This document shows, in pieces, positions 1 to 8,565 of a DNA stretch of 64,000 bases. The stretch is taken from assembly GCF_026191375.1 (NCBI RefSeq), contig NZ_JAODTL010000022.1, positions 186,001 to 250,000 of the forward strand. Direction: 5' to 3'. The notes under the pieces are model-generated. The model saw only the letters and a list, made by a program, of their open reading frames with translations. It did not search any database and was not told the origin of the DNA. A program made the translations under genes and the position numbers. Position 1 is the stretch's first letter; each line of letters begins with the position of its first letter. Source of the stretch: Marinomonas pontica. Its GTDB lineage: Bacteria > Pseudomonadota > Gammaproteobacteria > Pseudomonadales > Marinomonadaceae.

Positions 1-988
1 CTAGGGGTAAATCCTTTAAAAGCAATGACAACTCTTCGTCTAGAAAGCTGGGTAAGTAAGAGAAAAGCCCCACTAAAAAAGCGCCTTCCAGTCTTGGGAA
101 CAAATGAGCGGACAAGTTTTGGCAAAAACACGCCCTAGAAAGCGCCATAGAGAACAAGCAGGCCGGTTTACCTGTCACGCTGCCGAACATGACTAAACTC
201 ACCCATTTGATTAAATCCCGAATGCCAATGATCTCAATGGCCCGCTGTGCGTTTGAAACATTAAATTGACTGCGATAGATCGCAGAGTGCGTTAATTTAA
301 TGATTCGATAGGTCAATGTGGGGTCTCGCTCAATGTATTCAGCAAGAATTTTTGGGGAGGCTTCATGGTTATTGAGCGCCACCAACAAATCGATCAAAAT
401 TGTTCGGTAGGACAAAATACGCTTACCTTTAATTGACGTCATTTTATGCAGAAAACCACCGCTAAAATGCCCCTTTGGTAGGGCTTCTAAGAGTTGGGCA
501 TACTGCTCAGATTGTTCTACTTTATTGACCCAAACACATTTAGAGGATAGGGCGGGGTTTGCCATTGTCTCGATAACTTGTTCTACCGAAATTTTGTCTA
601 GACTAAAAAATACATGGGAAAAGACGTTAAAAAAATCCGCAGACATGGGGGCGTTTTGTGGGTGAATAATACCTAATTGATGGCCTTGTAACCTGAGTTC
701 CGATAAAAGTTCATAATCGGACTCGTTTAATGTAGAAGCAATCAAAAAAGTCACTAGATGTATGTTTTTTTGTAAGGGCAAAGCCTGAAGTTCGTCTAAA
801 CTACTTTTAATGTAGATGGTTTTTTGTTGTGTTACTTCGATAAGATTCACATCAACGAATAAAGAGCTTAAAAACGATGCTTTATTGTCGTTAGTCACCC
901 CGGCTGGGTGAAGTATGTAATACGCTACGGTTTCCGAATCGCGATTAACAACAGCCTTACGGCAAAAAAGTACATCGTTGTTATTCAT
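1..988 (-). CDS. HDOD-domain signalling protein (CdgJ/YuxH-like), 3' part outside the window
   Basis: An open frame runs from an ATG at 988 leftward to the window edge with no stop, so about 329 residues are visible and the C-terminus is missing. The first ~190 residues resemble a degenerate EAL-like N-terminal region: no EAL motif is visible, which argues against phosphodiesterase activity. From about residue 195 there is an HDOD-type helical region, including LAEYIERDPTLTYRIIKL and AIEIIGIRDLIKWVSLVMFG. Proteins of this architecture act as signalling or motility regulators rather than enzymes. It is divergent from cheV, which fits a motility or surface-behaviour role. The function is inferred from architecture only. 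Confidence 0.75.
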   Translation of the reverse strand, partial: MNNNDVLFCRKAVVNRDSETVAYYILHPAGVTNDNKASFLSSLFVDVNLIEVTQQKTIYIKSSLDELQALPLQKNIHLVTFLIASTLNESDYELLSELRLQGHQLGIIHPQNAPMSADFFNVFSHVFFSLDKISVEQVIETMANPALSSKCVWVNKVEQSEQYAQLLEALPKGHFSGGFLHKMTSIKGKRILSYRTILIDLLVALNNHEASPKILAEYIERDPTLTYRIIKLTHSAIYRSQFNVSNAQRAIEIIGIRDLIKWVSLVMFGSVTGKPACLFSMALSRACFCQNLSAHLFPRLEGAFLVGLFSYLPSFLDEELSLLLKDLPL

Positions 989-1102
989 TACGGGTCCTTG
1001 AAAAGAATAGTTGTCACAAAAAAATACTGTAACGGATAGTCGAATACAATATCATGGTATAAATGGATTAACGCCTTAATTTAAAAATGTTTGGAGTAAA
1101 AT

Positions 1103-2038
1103 ATGGCAAGCATGTTAGACGCTGTAGACCAAAGAACCAAGTTAGTGGGTGAAAACCGCTTGGAACTGTTGATGTTTCGCCTTGGTGGAATGCAAATGTT
1201 TGCAATAAACGTTTTTAAGGTTCAAGAGGTAGTGATGCTGCCTAAACTGAACTTAATGCCTCATCGTCACCCATCTGTGGCTGGTGTTACGCATTTTCGT
1301 GGTAGAACCGTTCCTGTTATCGACTTATCTGAATCCATTGGTATGAGACCCATTGATCGCTCTCAGCCCTGTAATCTTATTGTGACGGAATACAATAATA
1401 CCGTTCAGGGTTTTATGGTTGGTGAAGTAGATCGCATCATCAATATGAACTGGAACGAAATTTTGCCTCCACCAGATGGCACAGGTCGTCAACATTATTT
1501 AACGGCAATAACGCGGGTTAACGACCGTATTGTTGAAATCATCGATGTTGAAAAAGTCTTGGCTGAAATTTCTCCTTATGACAGCCGTGTCAGTGACGAT
1601 GTAATTGATAAAGAATTGCTAAAAGACGCAAAAGGTTTAGAGGTATTGGTTGTCGACGATTCATCTGTTGGTTTGGCTCAGTGTCGTTCAACATTGGATT
1701 TTATGGGCATCAAAGTCCATGAGGCGACGGATGGTAAGCGCGGTTTAGAGAAACTTAAAAAATGGGCTGATGAAGGCGAGAATGTGCCAGATAAGTTGCT
1801 CATGATGATTACTGACGCTGAAATGCCAGAAATGGACGGTTATCGACTGACTCGTGAAGTACGAGAAGATCCGCGCCTCAAAGACTTGCATATTGTCTTG
1901 CACACGTCGTTGAGCGGAAGCTTTAACAAGGCCATGGTGCAAAAAGTAGGTTGTGATGATTTCCTATCTAAATTCCAACCAGACAAATTGGCATCGTTAA
2001 TTCAAGATCGAATTCGTAGCGTAGTATATAAAGAATAA
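1103..2038 (+). CDS. cheV: chemotaxis protein CheV (CheW-CheY fusion)
   Basis: This 311-residue protein has an N-terminal CheW-like coupling domain (about residues 15-160) and a C-terminal response-regulator receiver (about 180-305). The receiver has the acidic pair at VVDDS, the likely phospho-acceptor Asp238 in ITDAEMPEMDG, and a conserved Lys near residue 291 in DDFLSKF. CheV proteins couple chemoreceptors to the CheA kinase in the cytoplasm and help adaptation through phosphorylation. The start is an ATG preceded by GGAG at about 1093. A hairpin terminator follows directly, so the gene is probably transcribed alone. Confidence 0.95.
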   Translation: MASMLDAVDQRTKLVGENRLELLMFRLGGMQMFAINVFKVQEVVMLPKLNLMPHRHPSVAGVTHFRGRTVPVIDLSESIGMRPIDRSQPCNLIVTEYNNTVQGFMVGEVDRIINMNWNEILPPPDGTGRQHYLTAITRVNDRIVEIIDVEKVLAEISPYDSRVSDDVIDKELLKDAKGLEVLVVDDSSVGLAQCRSTLDFMGIKVHEATDGKRGLEKLKKWADEGENVPDKLLMMITDAEMPEMDGYRLTREVREDPRLKDLHIVLHTSLSGSFNKAMVQKVGCDDFLSKFQPDKLASLIQDRIRSVVYKE

Positions 2039-2062
2039 CGTTCGATAAATTAGCAGTACTCC

Positions 2063-2090
2063 AAAAGCAGGCTGATAATGCCTGCTTTTT
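2063..2090 (+). terminator. rho-independent terminator after cheV
   Basis: A perfect 10-bp stem (AAAAGCAGGC / GCCTGCTTTT) with a 7-nt loop ends in a T run. It contains the ATG at 2078 that would otherwise extend the next gene upstream, so that ATG is not a credible start. Confidence 0.85.
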
Positions 2091-2134
2091 CGTTTGCTAA
2101 GATTTCAGGCTCAAAGAGGAGTGAGTTGTACCTT

Positions 2135-2938
2135 ATGCCTACAATTGAAATGATATTGGTGCTGATTTTGGTTGGCGCGGCGACAGGGTCGCTCACGGCG
2201 CTGATAAATATCGCGCCCACATTCATTGCTATTCCTGCATTATATTTTTTTCTTCCTATCGTTGGCTTTTCGTTTGACGAAGTCATGGTGCCTTTGGTTG
2301 CTAGCTGTGTCGCGGCATTTATTCCTGTTCATCTATATGCATGGATTCAATCAATGAAACAGGGGCAAGTTGATTCGCAACAGCTGATTAACTTTGCCCC
2401 TGGTATGGCCATGGGCGGTGTGATTGGAGCGCAATTGCTGTCTTTAAGCAGCGCAGTACTATTTAAAATTTGCTTTACGCTGATGGCGGTGATGTTCGTT
2501 TTTAAGATTGTGTTTAACAAAAAACTGGAAAAAACACCGACACTGACGCCAGCTAAAGCCGCCAATCTACCCATTGGATTGGTGGTTGGTTCACTGTCTG
2601 TCATGTCAGGCAATTCTGGAACTGTGCTGGCAAATGGCATGAACTCCTTGTTAAAAATAGACCAATCAAAACGTGATGGAACAACACACGGCTTGGTAGT
2701 GTTTGTCTCTATTGCCGCATTGGTTGGTTTTATTTTTCCGGCAAAACCCACAATTATGATGGATGGTATGGCCTTTGCGGGCGCGATTCATTTACCAAGC
2801 GTTTTGTTTTTGGCGTTAAGTCATTTTTTGTTTTATTGGTTATGCCGACAGCGTGGGAATGACCTTGATAAACGAGTGCTATCTCTCAGCGTGACACTGT
2901 ATGTTTGTTGTTCTTTGATACGTTTTTGGTCTGCTTAG
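2135..2938 (+). CDS. TauE/SafE-family membrane permease
   Basis: A 267-residue hydrophobic protein with about eight predicted membrane segments in two repeats. The glycine-rich first segment (LVGAATGSLTALINI) and the SVMSGNSGTVLANGMNS region at the start of the second half are typical of TauE/SafE (DUF81) transporters. Members are linked to export of sulfite, organosulfonates or other anions; the substrate here cannot be told from sequence. The chosen ATG has GGAG 10 nt upstream. An in-frame ATG at 2078 lies inside the cheV terminator and is rejected. Confidence 0.85.
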   Translation: MPTIEMILVLILVGAATGSLTALINIAPTFIAIPALYFFLPIVGFSFDEVMVPLVASCVAAFIPVHLYAWIQSMKQGQVDSQQLINFAPGMAMGGVIGAQLLSLSSAVLFKICFTLMAVMFVFKIVFNKKLEKTPTLTPAKAANLPIGLVVGSLSVMSGNSGTVLANGMNSLLKIDQSKRDGTTHGLVVFVSIAALVGFIFPAKPTIMMDGMAFAGAIHLPSVLFLALSHFLFYWLCRQRGNDLDKRVLSLSVTLYVCCSLIRFWSA

Positions 2939-3058
2939 CATGTAGGGTGGAAAAGTATCATCGCTGGTGGATGATGGGGGAATAAGCTTGGTATTTTCAA
3001 TATTGCCCTTATTTAATGGGGTTATAATAAAACCCGAACATAAATCAAAAGGTATCGC

Positions 3059-4051
3059 ATGAATAACTTGAGTAACTATGGTGTTTTGATGATGAACTTG
3101 GGCACACCAGATGCTCCTCACGCATCGGATGTTCGCCGATATCTTCGAGAGTTTTTGTCCGATACAAGAGTGGTTGATGTGTCACCTCTTATCTGGAAGC
3201 CAATTCTGAATCTTGCCATTTTGCCATTTCGTTCACCAAAAGTAGCAAAAGTATATCAACAAGTTTGGATGGACGAAGGATCCCCATTGCTGGTGTTAAG
3301 CAATCGGTTAAAAACGAATGTCAAAGCCGCTTTGTCTGAGAAAGCCGGCCACACGGTTCCGGTTGAATTGGCCATGACTTACGGAAACCCCAGTGTGGAA
3401 TCTGCCGCTGAAGTGTTAAGACAGCAGGGGGTAAAGAACATTATCATTGTTCCCATGTACCCACAATTTTCAGCCACTACGACAGCCGCGGCATATGACA
3501 GAGTCATGTCATCTTTAAAAGCTTGCCCGCATTGGCCATCTTTACAATTGTTGCATGATTATGCGGATCATCCGCTGTATATCAAAGCTCTGGCCAACTC
3601 GGTTCGTGCTCAATGGGATAAGCAAGGGGAACGTCGCCATCTTGTACTCTCCTATCACGGCATTCCTAAGCGCTATGTCACTAATGGCGACCCTTATGCG
3701 CGTCGCTGTGAAATAACCAGTAAATTGGTGGCTGAAGAATTAGAACTTGGTGATCAAGATTGGACACACGTCTATCAATCTCGTTTTGGTCGTGAAGAAT
3801 GGCTGAAACCTTATGCAGATGCCACCTTAAGAGCGCTTCCTTCTATGGGGATTAAAAAAATCAACGTGATTAGCCCGGCGTTTTCGATTGATTGTATTGA
3901 GACACTTGAAGAGGTTACGTTGGAACTCGGGGATGAATTCAAGCACAACGGGGGTCAGGCCTTCGAATACATACCCGCATTAAACGATACAGCAGATCAG
4001 GTTGCGCTTTATGTCAGCCTAATCGAGCAAAACACTAAGCAATGGAACTGA
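3059..4051 (+). CDS. hemH: ferrochelatase
   Basis: At 330 residues this matches the usual bacterial ferrochelatase length. It inserts Fe2+ into protoporphyrin IX, the last step of heme synthesis. The catalytic His is at about residue 200 in LSYHGIPKRY, and the conserved metal-site Glu is in SIDCIETLEEV near residue 285. The N-terminus reads MMNLGTPDAP, and YQSRFGREEWLKP is the family signature. A TATAAT hexamer lies at 3023-3028, about 30 bp upstream of the start, without a clear -35 partner. A HAD phosphatase starts 1 nt after the stop, so the two are probably co-transcribed. Confidence 0.97.
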   Translation: MNNLSNYGVLMMNLGTPDAPHASDVRRYLREFLSDTRVVDVSPLIWKPILNLAILPFRSPKVAKVYQQVWMDEGSPLLVLSNRLKTNVKAALSEKAGHTVPVELAMTYGNPSVESAAEVLRQQGVKNIIIVPMYPQFSATTTAAAYDRVMSSLKACPHWPSLQLLHDYADHPLYIKALANSVRAQWDKQGERRHLVLSYHGIPKRYVTNGDPYARRCEITSKLVAEELELGDQDWTHVYQSRFGREEWLKPYADATLRALPSMGIKKINVISPAFSIDCIETLEEVTLELGDEFKHNGGQAFEYIPALNDTADQVALYVSLIEQNTKQWN

Positions 4052-4052
4052 T

Positions 4053-4769
4053 ATGACACAAAATCAAACAAACATTCGCACCATTGCGTTTGATGCTGAT
4101 GATACGTTGTGGCGCAATGAAGATATCTTTATTCATGCGCAAGATGAATTTATGCGGCTACTTTTGCCTTATCATGATGAAGCATACATTCGCGCTCATT
4201 TGGCGGAAGTGCAAATCAAAAATTTAACGCATTTTGGTTACGGTATTAAAGGCTTTACCTTGTCCATGATTGAGACGGCGATTGAATTAACTGAAGGCCG
4301 CATTTCTGGAAAAGAAATACACGAAATCATTGAATTGGCGAAGCGTATGTTGGCTTCTCCTGTCGAATTGCTAGACAACATTAAAGACGTGTTAAGCAAA
4401 TTGAAAGGGCATTATCAATTATTGGTGATCACCAAAGGTGATTTGCTTGATCAAGAAAGTAAATTAGCGCGTTCAGGAATCGCCGATTACTTTGATGTGA
4501 TTGAAGTTGTAAGCGATAAAACCAGCGATGCCTATGCACAAATTTTACAGCGTCATAAGATACCGACAGATCAATTCTTGATGGTGGGCAATTCGTTAAA
4601 ATCGGATATTCTTCCAGTGTTGGACCTAGGGGCACAAGCTTTACACATTCCCTATCATAGTACGTGGGATCATGAACAAGTAAATGATGAGGTCTTGTTG
4701 CAATACCCACAACTAACCACACTGAAGGGCGTTTCGGAACTCATTAATTGGTTAGACTTTAAGCGCTAG
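4053..4769 (+). CDS. HAD-superfamily (class IA) hydrolase
   Basis: A 238-residue HAD phosphatase. Motif I is AFDADDTLW, with the nucleophile and acid/base aspartates; motif II lies in LLVITKGD; the motif III lysine is in VSDKTS; motif IV is MVGNSLKSDILP, which has Asn where many HADs have Asp. A helical cap of about 80 residues follows motif I, as expected for class IA. The substrate is unknown. It starts 1 nt after the hemH stop, so translation is probably coupled. Confidence 0.85.
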   Translation: MTQNQTNIRTIAFDADDTLWRNEDIFIHAQDEFMRLLLPYHDEAYIRAHLAEVQIKNLTHFGYGIKGFTLSMIETAIELTEGRISGKEIHEIIELAKRMLASPVELLDNIKDVLSKLKGHYQLLVITKGDLLDQESKLARSGIADYFDVIEVVSDKTSDAYAQILQRHKIPTDQFLMVGNSLKSDILPVLDLGAQALHIPYHSTWDHEQVNDEVLLQYPQLTTLKGVSELINWLDFKR

Positions 4770-4790
4770 AAAATAATGTGGGGGTGTAAC

Positions 4791-5165
4791 ATGAATTATT
4801 TAAAACTTTGTATTTGCATTTTATTGTGTACGGCGTCCTTGGTGCATGCTGATGAATCCACCTTTGATAAGGCAAAAAACGGTGCGGTTGAACTTTGGGA
4901 TAAAACCAAAGAAACAACCTCTAATGTTATTGAAAGTACCTCCGAAGCAGCAACGGTTATGGGTAACAAAGCGTCACAGCTAAGTGAAAGGGCGTCTAAA
5001 AATGTCAAAGAAACGGGCTCTACAGTGTGGGAAAAAATGAAAGACATTGGTAGCGCAACCGCTGATGGCGCACGTAAAGGTGCTTCAAAGATTAGGTCTC
5101 TGGCGGGTGAAGAGAAAAATAATTGCTCAGAAGACAGCGCACTTTGTTACCAAAATAAAGAGTAG
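4791..5165 (+). CDS. small secreted helical-repeat protein, function unknown
   Basis: A 124-residue protein with a signal peptide (about residues 1-20, ending LVHA-DE). The mature part is predicted to be amphipathic helix, with loosely repeated 11-residue-like units rich in Ala, Lys, Glu, Ser and Thr (WDKTKETTSNVIES, WEKMKDIGSATADGARKGA). This resembles LEA-like or apolipoprotein-like helical proteins. Two cysteines lie near the C-terminus (CSEDSALC). The start is the ATG after GGGGGT; an ATG 15 nt earlier would put that ribosome site inside the gene. No function can be assigned. Confidence 0.6.
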   Translation: MNYLKLCICILLCTASLVHADESTFDKAKNGAVELWDKTKETTSNVIESTSEAATVMGNKASQLSERASKNVKETGSTVWEKMKDIGSATADGARKGASKIRSLAGEEKNNCSEDSALCYQNKE

Positions 5166-5169
5166 CGAA

Positions 5170-5671
5170 GTGAAAGACGAAGAACGTAAACCGACACCAC
5201 CCAGCCATTGGGAGCAAGAGTTTCTAGAGCAAAGTGATGCGCATATCACCGCCCCTAAAGTACGTTATCGATGCCCAAAATGTGAGAGCCTACTGGTTCT
5301 AAAAGAGGGTGCAAATGGTAGTTTCTGGGGGTGTGAGGCGTATCCAGTTTGCAACTACACGGCAAACAATGAAATGGGAAAGCCAGTTAGGGCAAAGCGA
5401 TACCTTTGCCCAGCTTGCCAGTCGCCGCTGCGTAAGAAAACCTTTAAAGACAATGTTTTTTGGGGCTGCTCAAGTTACCCCGATTGCAAGGTCACTGTGG
5501 AGGATGATAACGGCGTTCCGTCCAGTACAAAAAAATACCCCTGTCGTGTTTGTGGTCATTACTTGGTCAGAAAAAAGTAAGAACGGTTACTTCTGGGGAT
5601 GCATTACCTATCCGAAATGCACCAACACTCTGAACGATGACAAAGGCTTACCTGTTTTAAAAAAACGCTAG
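5170..5671 (+). pseudogene. topoisomerase-type C4 zinc-ribbon protein, frameshifted in its third finger
   Basis: The gene encodes three tandem zf-C4_Topoisom-like ribbons. The first two are complete: YRCPKC...FWGCEAYPVC and YLCPAC...FWGCSSYPDC. The third begins as YPCRVCGHYLVRKK and stops at 5580. The missing half (KNGYFWGCITYPKCTNT) continues in the next frame to a TAG at 5671. Removing one A from the A6 run at 5571-5576 rejoins them exactly. The GTG start at 5170 follows the previous gene by 4 nt; an in-frame ATG at 5047 inside that gene is less likely. Such proteins probably bind nucleic acid. It may be a true pseudogene or an indel error. Confidence 0.7.
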
Positions 5672-6558
5672 CGTCCACTTATATTTTGCTCAACATCGTC
5701 CAGTGCTGATTTTATATTACTAAAGTCAAAGCGAAAGCCATGTTCCTCTAATCTTTTTGGAATCACTCGCGCCCCTTCGGTTAACAAGCTCGCCATTTCA
5801 CCAAATAGACTATTGAGTAACCACCTTGGTGTCGGCAATAAAGCAGCTCGATTAATGGATGAGGCATATAACGAAGCAAACTCTTTTTGCGTAACGCTCG
5901 CAGGCGAAACCAAATTGAATGTGCCGTTGTATGAGTTTTCTTGAATCGCCGTCATAATGGCGCGCTCAACATCTCTTATGTGCACCCAAGGAAACCATTG
6001 CTTGCCGCCCGCTATGGGGCCACCTAAACCCAGTTTAAAAGGTAAGCGCATTTTTGCCAGCGCGCCTCCTTTTCCAAGCACTACGCCCAAGCGGAAAACA
6101 ACCACACGGGTATCGTTTATTGCAAAACTATTGGCTGCAGATTCCCAGGCTTCACATAGGTCATGTGCAAACCCTGGTTTTGGCGGTGTATTTTCATCAA
6201 AAATGTCGTCTCTAGCGACACCATAAAATCCGACAGCGGACATAGAAATAACCACAGAAGGAGGGTGTGCTAGCGCGAATTGAATGTTCTTGGTTAGACC
6301 AACACGGCTTTCATATAGGGCAGCTTTACGTTTCGCAGTCCAAGGTTGGCTAGCGATATTTTCTCCTGCCAGATTGACGAACACATCCATCTTTTCATTG
6401 AATGTCGCTAGCTGATCTAAGGTAAGTTGCTGCACTTGATCATCTATATCGGATTTTATTGCTCTTACCAAAGCATAAATTTGATGGTTTTGATTCTGTA
6501 AGGAAGCCAGTAATGATCGTCCGATAAAGCCCGTTGCTCCGGATAGTAGAATTTTCAT
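5668..6558 (-). CDS. TIGR01777-family NAD(P)-dependent epimerase (YfcH-like)
   Basis: A 296-residue short-chain/extended epimerase-like protein. The Rossmann glycine motif LSGATGFIGRSL is at the extreme N-terminus, followed by VNLAGENIASQPW, SAVGFYG, FRLGVVLGKGGAL and WVHIRDVERAI, all characteristic of this family. Its true substrate is not known (the E. coli homologue is YfcH). The start MKILLSGATG is chosen from family alignment; in-frame upstream starts at 6573 and 6630 would add an unneeded hydrophobic leader. Its stop overlaps the end of the convergent zinc-ribbon frame by 3 nt. Confidence 0.85.
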   Translation of the reverse strand: MKILLSGATGFIGRSLLASLQNQNHQIYALVRAIKSDIDDQVQQLTLDQLATFNEKMDVFVNLAGENIASQPWTAKRKAALYESRVGLTKNIQFALAHPPSVVISMSAVGFYGVARDDIFDENTPPKPGFAHDLCEAWESAANSFAINDTRVVVFRLGVVLGKGGALAKMRLPFKLGLGGPIAGGKQWFPWVHIRDVERAIMTAIQENSYNGTFNLVSPASVTQKEFASLYASSINRAALLPTPRWLLNSLFGEMASLLTEGARVIPKRLEEHGFRFDFSNIKSALDDVEQNISGR

Positions 6559-6716
6559 GCTTTTTGGTCTCATAAATTCCAATAGTAAAACTGGTACGTT
6601 CAAAAAAAGAAATAGGATCAATAACTTCACTGATATTTTAGATGCCTCTTTTTTAGCTAAATATCCGTATTACATGATAAGGTTTTTTACTCTGCACCTT
6701 CTTTTTCTGGAATAGG

Positions 6717-7184
6717 ATGGCTAAAATGGGGAATCGAGAAACATTAGGTATCAAAATGCAACATAAAGGGTACGATCACATCATTCTTCTTGCACACGGA
6801 AGCCCTGACCCACTTTGGAAACAACCATTTGAAGCGCTTTATCAAGATGTAAGCAAAAGCTATGGCGAATCAAATGCAAGTTTGGCCTACATGGAATTAA
6901 CATCCCCTTCGCTTGAAGACGTAGTGGCTTTGTTAAATAAAGACGTTCGAAAAGTTGCGGTGCTACCGCTGTTTTTAGCGGTGGGTCGTCACCTTAGGCA
7001 TGACGTACCCGCTCAAATTAAAGCGCTACAAAACGACCATCTACAAATCGATTTGCTGCCTCCTATTGGTGACGATGTGATTGTAAAACAAGCAATGCAG
7101 ACTGTCGTCGCCAACCACCTAGGTAAAGGTGTAAACATGCCATTAGATTTCATTGATTCATGGAGCCGAATACATGCTATTTAG
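6717..7184 (+). CDS. CbiX/SirB-family sirohydrochlorin chelatase-like protein
   Basis: Up to 155 residues. The single-domain chelatase fold is indicated by the metal-binding His in IILLAHGSPDP and the second-site motif VLPLFLAVGRHLRHDVP. Family members insert Co2+ or Fe2+ into sirohydrochlorin; short single-domain forms are also found without a cobalamin pathway, and none is visible here. Possible starts are 6717, 6726 (AGGA 9 nt upstream) and 6756. The last 11 nt overlap the start of mksF, implying translational coupling to the condensin operon, an unexpected partnership. Confidence 0.8.
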   Translation: MAKMGNRETLGIKMQHKGYDHIILLAHGSPDPLWKQPFEALYQDVSKSYGESNASLAYMELTSPSLEDVVALLNKDVRKVAVLPLFLAVGRHLRHDVPAQIKALQNDHLQIDLLPPIGDDVIVKQAMQTVVANHLGKGVNMPLDFIDSWSRIHAI

Positions 7185-8565
7185 ACACTTACCTGATGAA
7201 ATATTTCAGGCTTTAAGCGGTTCTAATAGGGGGTTGATTGAAGCCGTCTTAAACGATCTGGCTGATGTATTTTATGACCACGCTGAAGACCCCATCAAAG
7301 ACAAATCGACCATCATTGAATCGATTGAAGATACGCTCCATAAGTTGGACACATTGGCGTGGCATGATGACCAAAAAGAATCATTTGATTCACCTAAAAC
7401 TATTCATGATTATGCATTAAGAATTTATCATCGTTTGGTCAACACTGGCTGGCTGGTTGAAGAACAAGAATTGTATCGCGTGAGTGTATTAATGACCCCG
7501 CAGATATCAATGTTGCTTCGGTCTTTGGTTGAAATCAGCCGACATGGTAAGCGTAATTACGGTGCCACTGTTTTAAGTATTCTCAGCAATCTAGAGGCCG
7601 TAGCAAAACAACCTAAAGAACGCGGCGTGACACTGCGCCAATCAGCGGAAGCTTCTAGAGATTTCTCAGCCCATTTGAACCAAATACTACTCGGCATACG
7701 CAGTCTTCAACGAGAATTGTTTGCCAGTCGTGACCCCAAAGCCATTGTGGCAGGCTTCTTTGATTTATTCGTAGAAGGCATATTAATTGCCGATTACAAG
7801 ACCATCAAAACCAGCAACAACCCATTTCGTTTTAGACGGCAAATTCTGGAATTAACACAAGACTTTCTTGGTAATCCAGAAACCATGGGGCAGGTGGCTC
7901 AGTGTTATGTGGACCAGCAACTTATTTCTATGGCTGAAGCACAAGCCATGGTTGAAAAAGATTGTCGAGACATCATTCAGACATTCAGCAATATTGAACA
8001 GCGTTTAGAGCGCATTGATGAATATCGTTATCGCCTAGAAAAGCGTGCCGCAGACACGGCTCGATATATGGACAGTTCTCGTCCAGGTATGGCCAATAAA
8101 GTGGCTGGCATTATCACTGATGTTGCGAAATATGAAAAACTGCCCATTTTAAAAGACGTGGTCGGCGCCCGATTTGTTGGAATGGCCTCTGCAGCGCAAC
8201 CAACCAAACGTCGAGAGCCGCCTCCACCACGAGTAATGACCCCTGCGGAAGTGTCTGCTGACGCCATCAAATTGCGCGATCAACAGCGTCGTTTCCATGA
8301 AGCAAGGCAAGTCACCATTCCCAAAATGCAGAACTACTTGGACAAGCAGATTGCTACCGGTGAACGCAAACATATTCTCGACTTCACCATAGAATCGGTT
8401 GAGGATTTCGTCTGTTTTGATCATTTACGATATGTCGGGTCTTTGGGTGTAAGCGCTAAAAAAATAGAAGATGCATTTGAAGTGCAATTTACAAACCAAT
8501 ATTTGGATGTGCATGATTTCGTTGAATGTCGCGAATTTACTGTAGTGCGTAGGAGCAAAGCGTAA
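7174..8565 (+). CDS. mksF: MksF (JetA-like) kleisin subunit of an MksBEF/Wadjet-type condensin
   Basis: A 463-residue protein starting MLFRHLPDEIFQALSG, followed by an unbroken helical region; this is the JetA/MksF kleisin type. Identification rests on the N-terminus plus gene order: a ~217-residue MksE-like and a ~1138-residue SMC-like gene follow directly. The kleisin bridges the SMC heads and recruits MksE. The ATG at 7174 has GGAG 8 nt upstream and overlaps the cbiX-like gene; the stop overlaps the mksE start (TAATG). A Pro-rich linker (REPPPPRVMTPAE) sits near residues 347-360, probably between folded halves. Confidence 0.8.
   Translation: MLFRHLPDEIFQALSGSNRGLIEAVLNDLADVFYDHAEDPIKDKSTIIESIEDTLHKLDTLAWHDDQKESFDSPKTIHDYALRIYHRLVNTGWLVEEQELYRVSVLMTPQISMLLRSLVEISRHGKRNYGATVLSILSNLEAVAKQPKERGVTLRQSAEASRDFSAHLNQILLGIRSLQRELFASRDPKAIVAGFFDLFVEGILIADYKTIKTSNNPFRFRRQILELTQDFLGNPETMGQVAQCYVDQQLISMAEAQAMVEKDCRDIIQTFSNIEQRLERIDEYRYRLEKRAADTARYMDSSRPGMANKVAGIITDVAKYEKLPILKDVVGARFVGMASAAQPTKRREPPPPRVMTPAEVSADAIKLRDQQRRFHEARQVTIPKMQNYLDKQIATGERKHILDFTIESVEDFVCFDHLRYVGSLGVSAKKIEDAFEVQFTNQYLDVHDFVECREFTVVRRSKA

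Noticed and set aside
2078-2134. Upstream start for the TauE/SafE gene
   Set aside because: This ATG lies within the cheV terminator hairpin; the ATG at 2135 has a proper ribosome site.
5570-5580. A AAA AAG slippery site for -1 frameshifting in the zinc-ribbon gene
   Set aside because: A -1 slip leads to an unrelated short tail. The third finger needs a +1 shift or loss of one A, so this is not ordinary -1 frameshifting.
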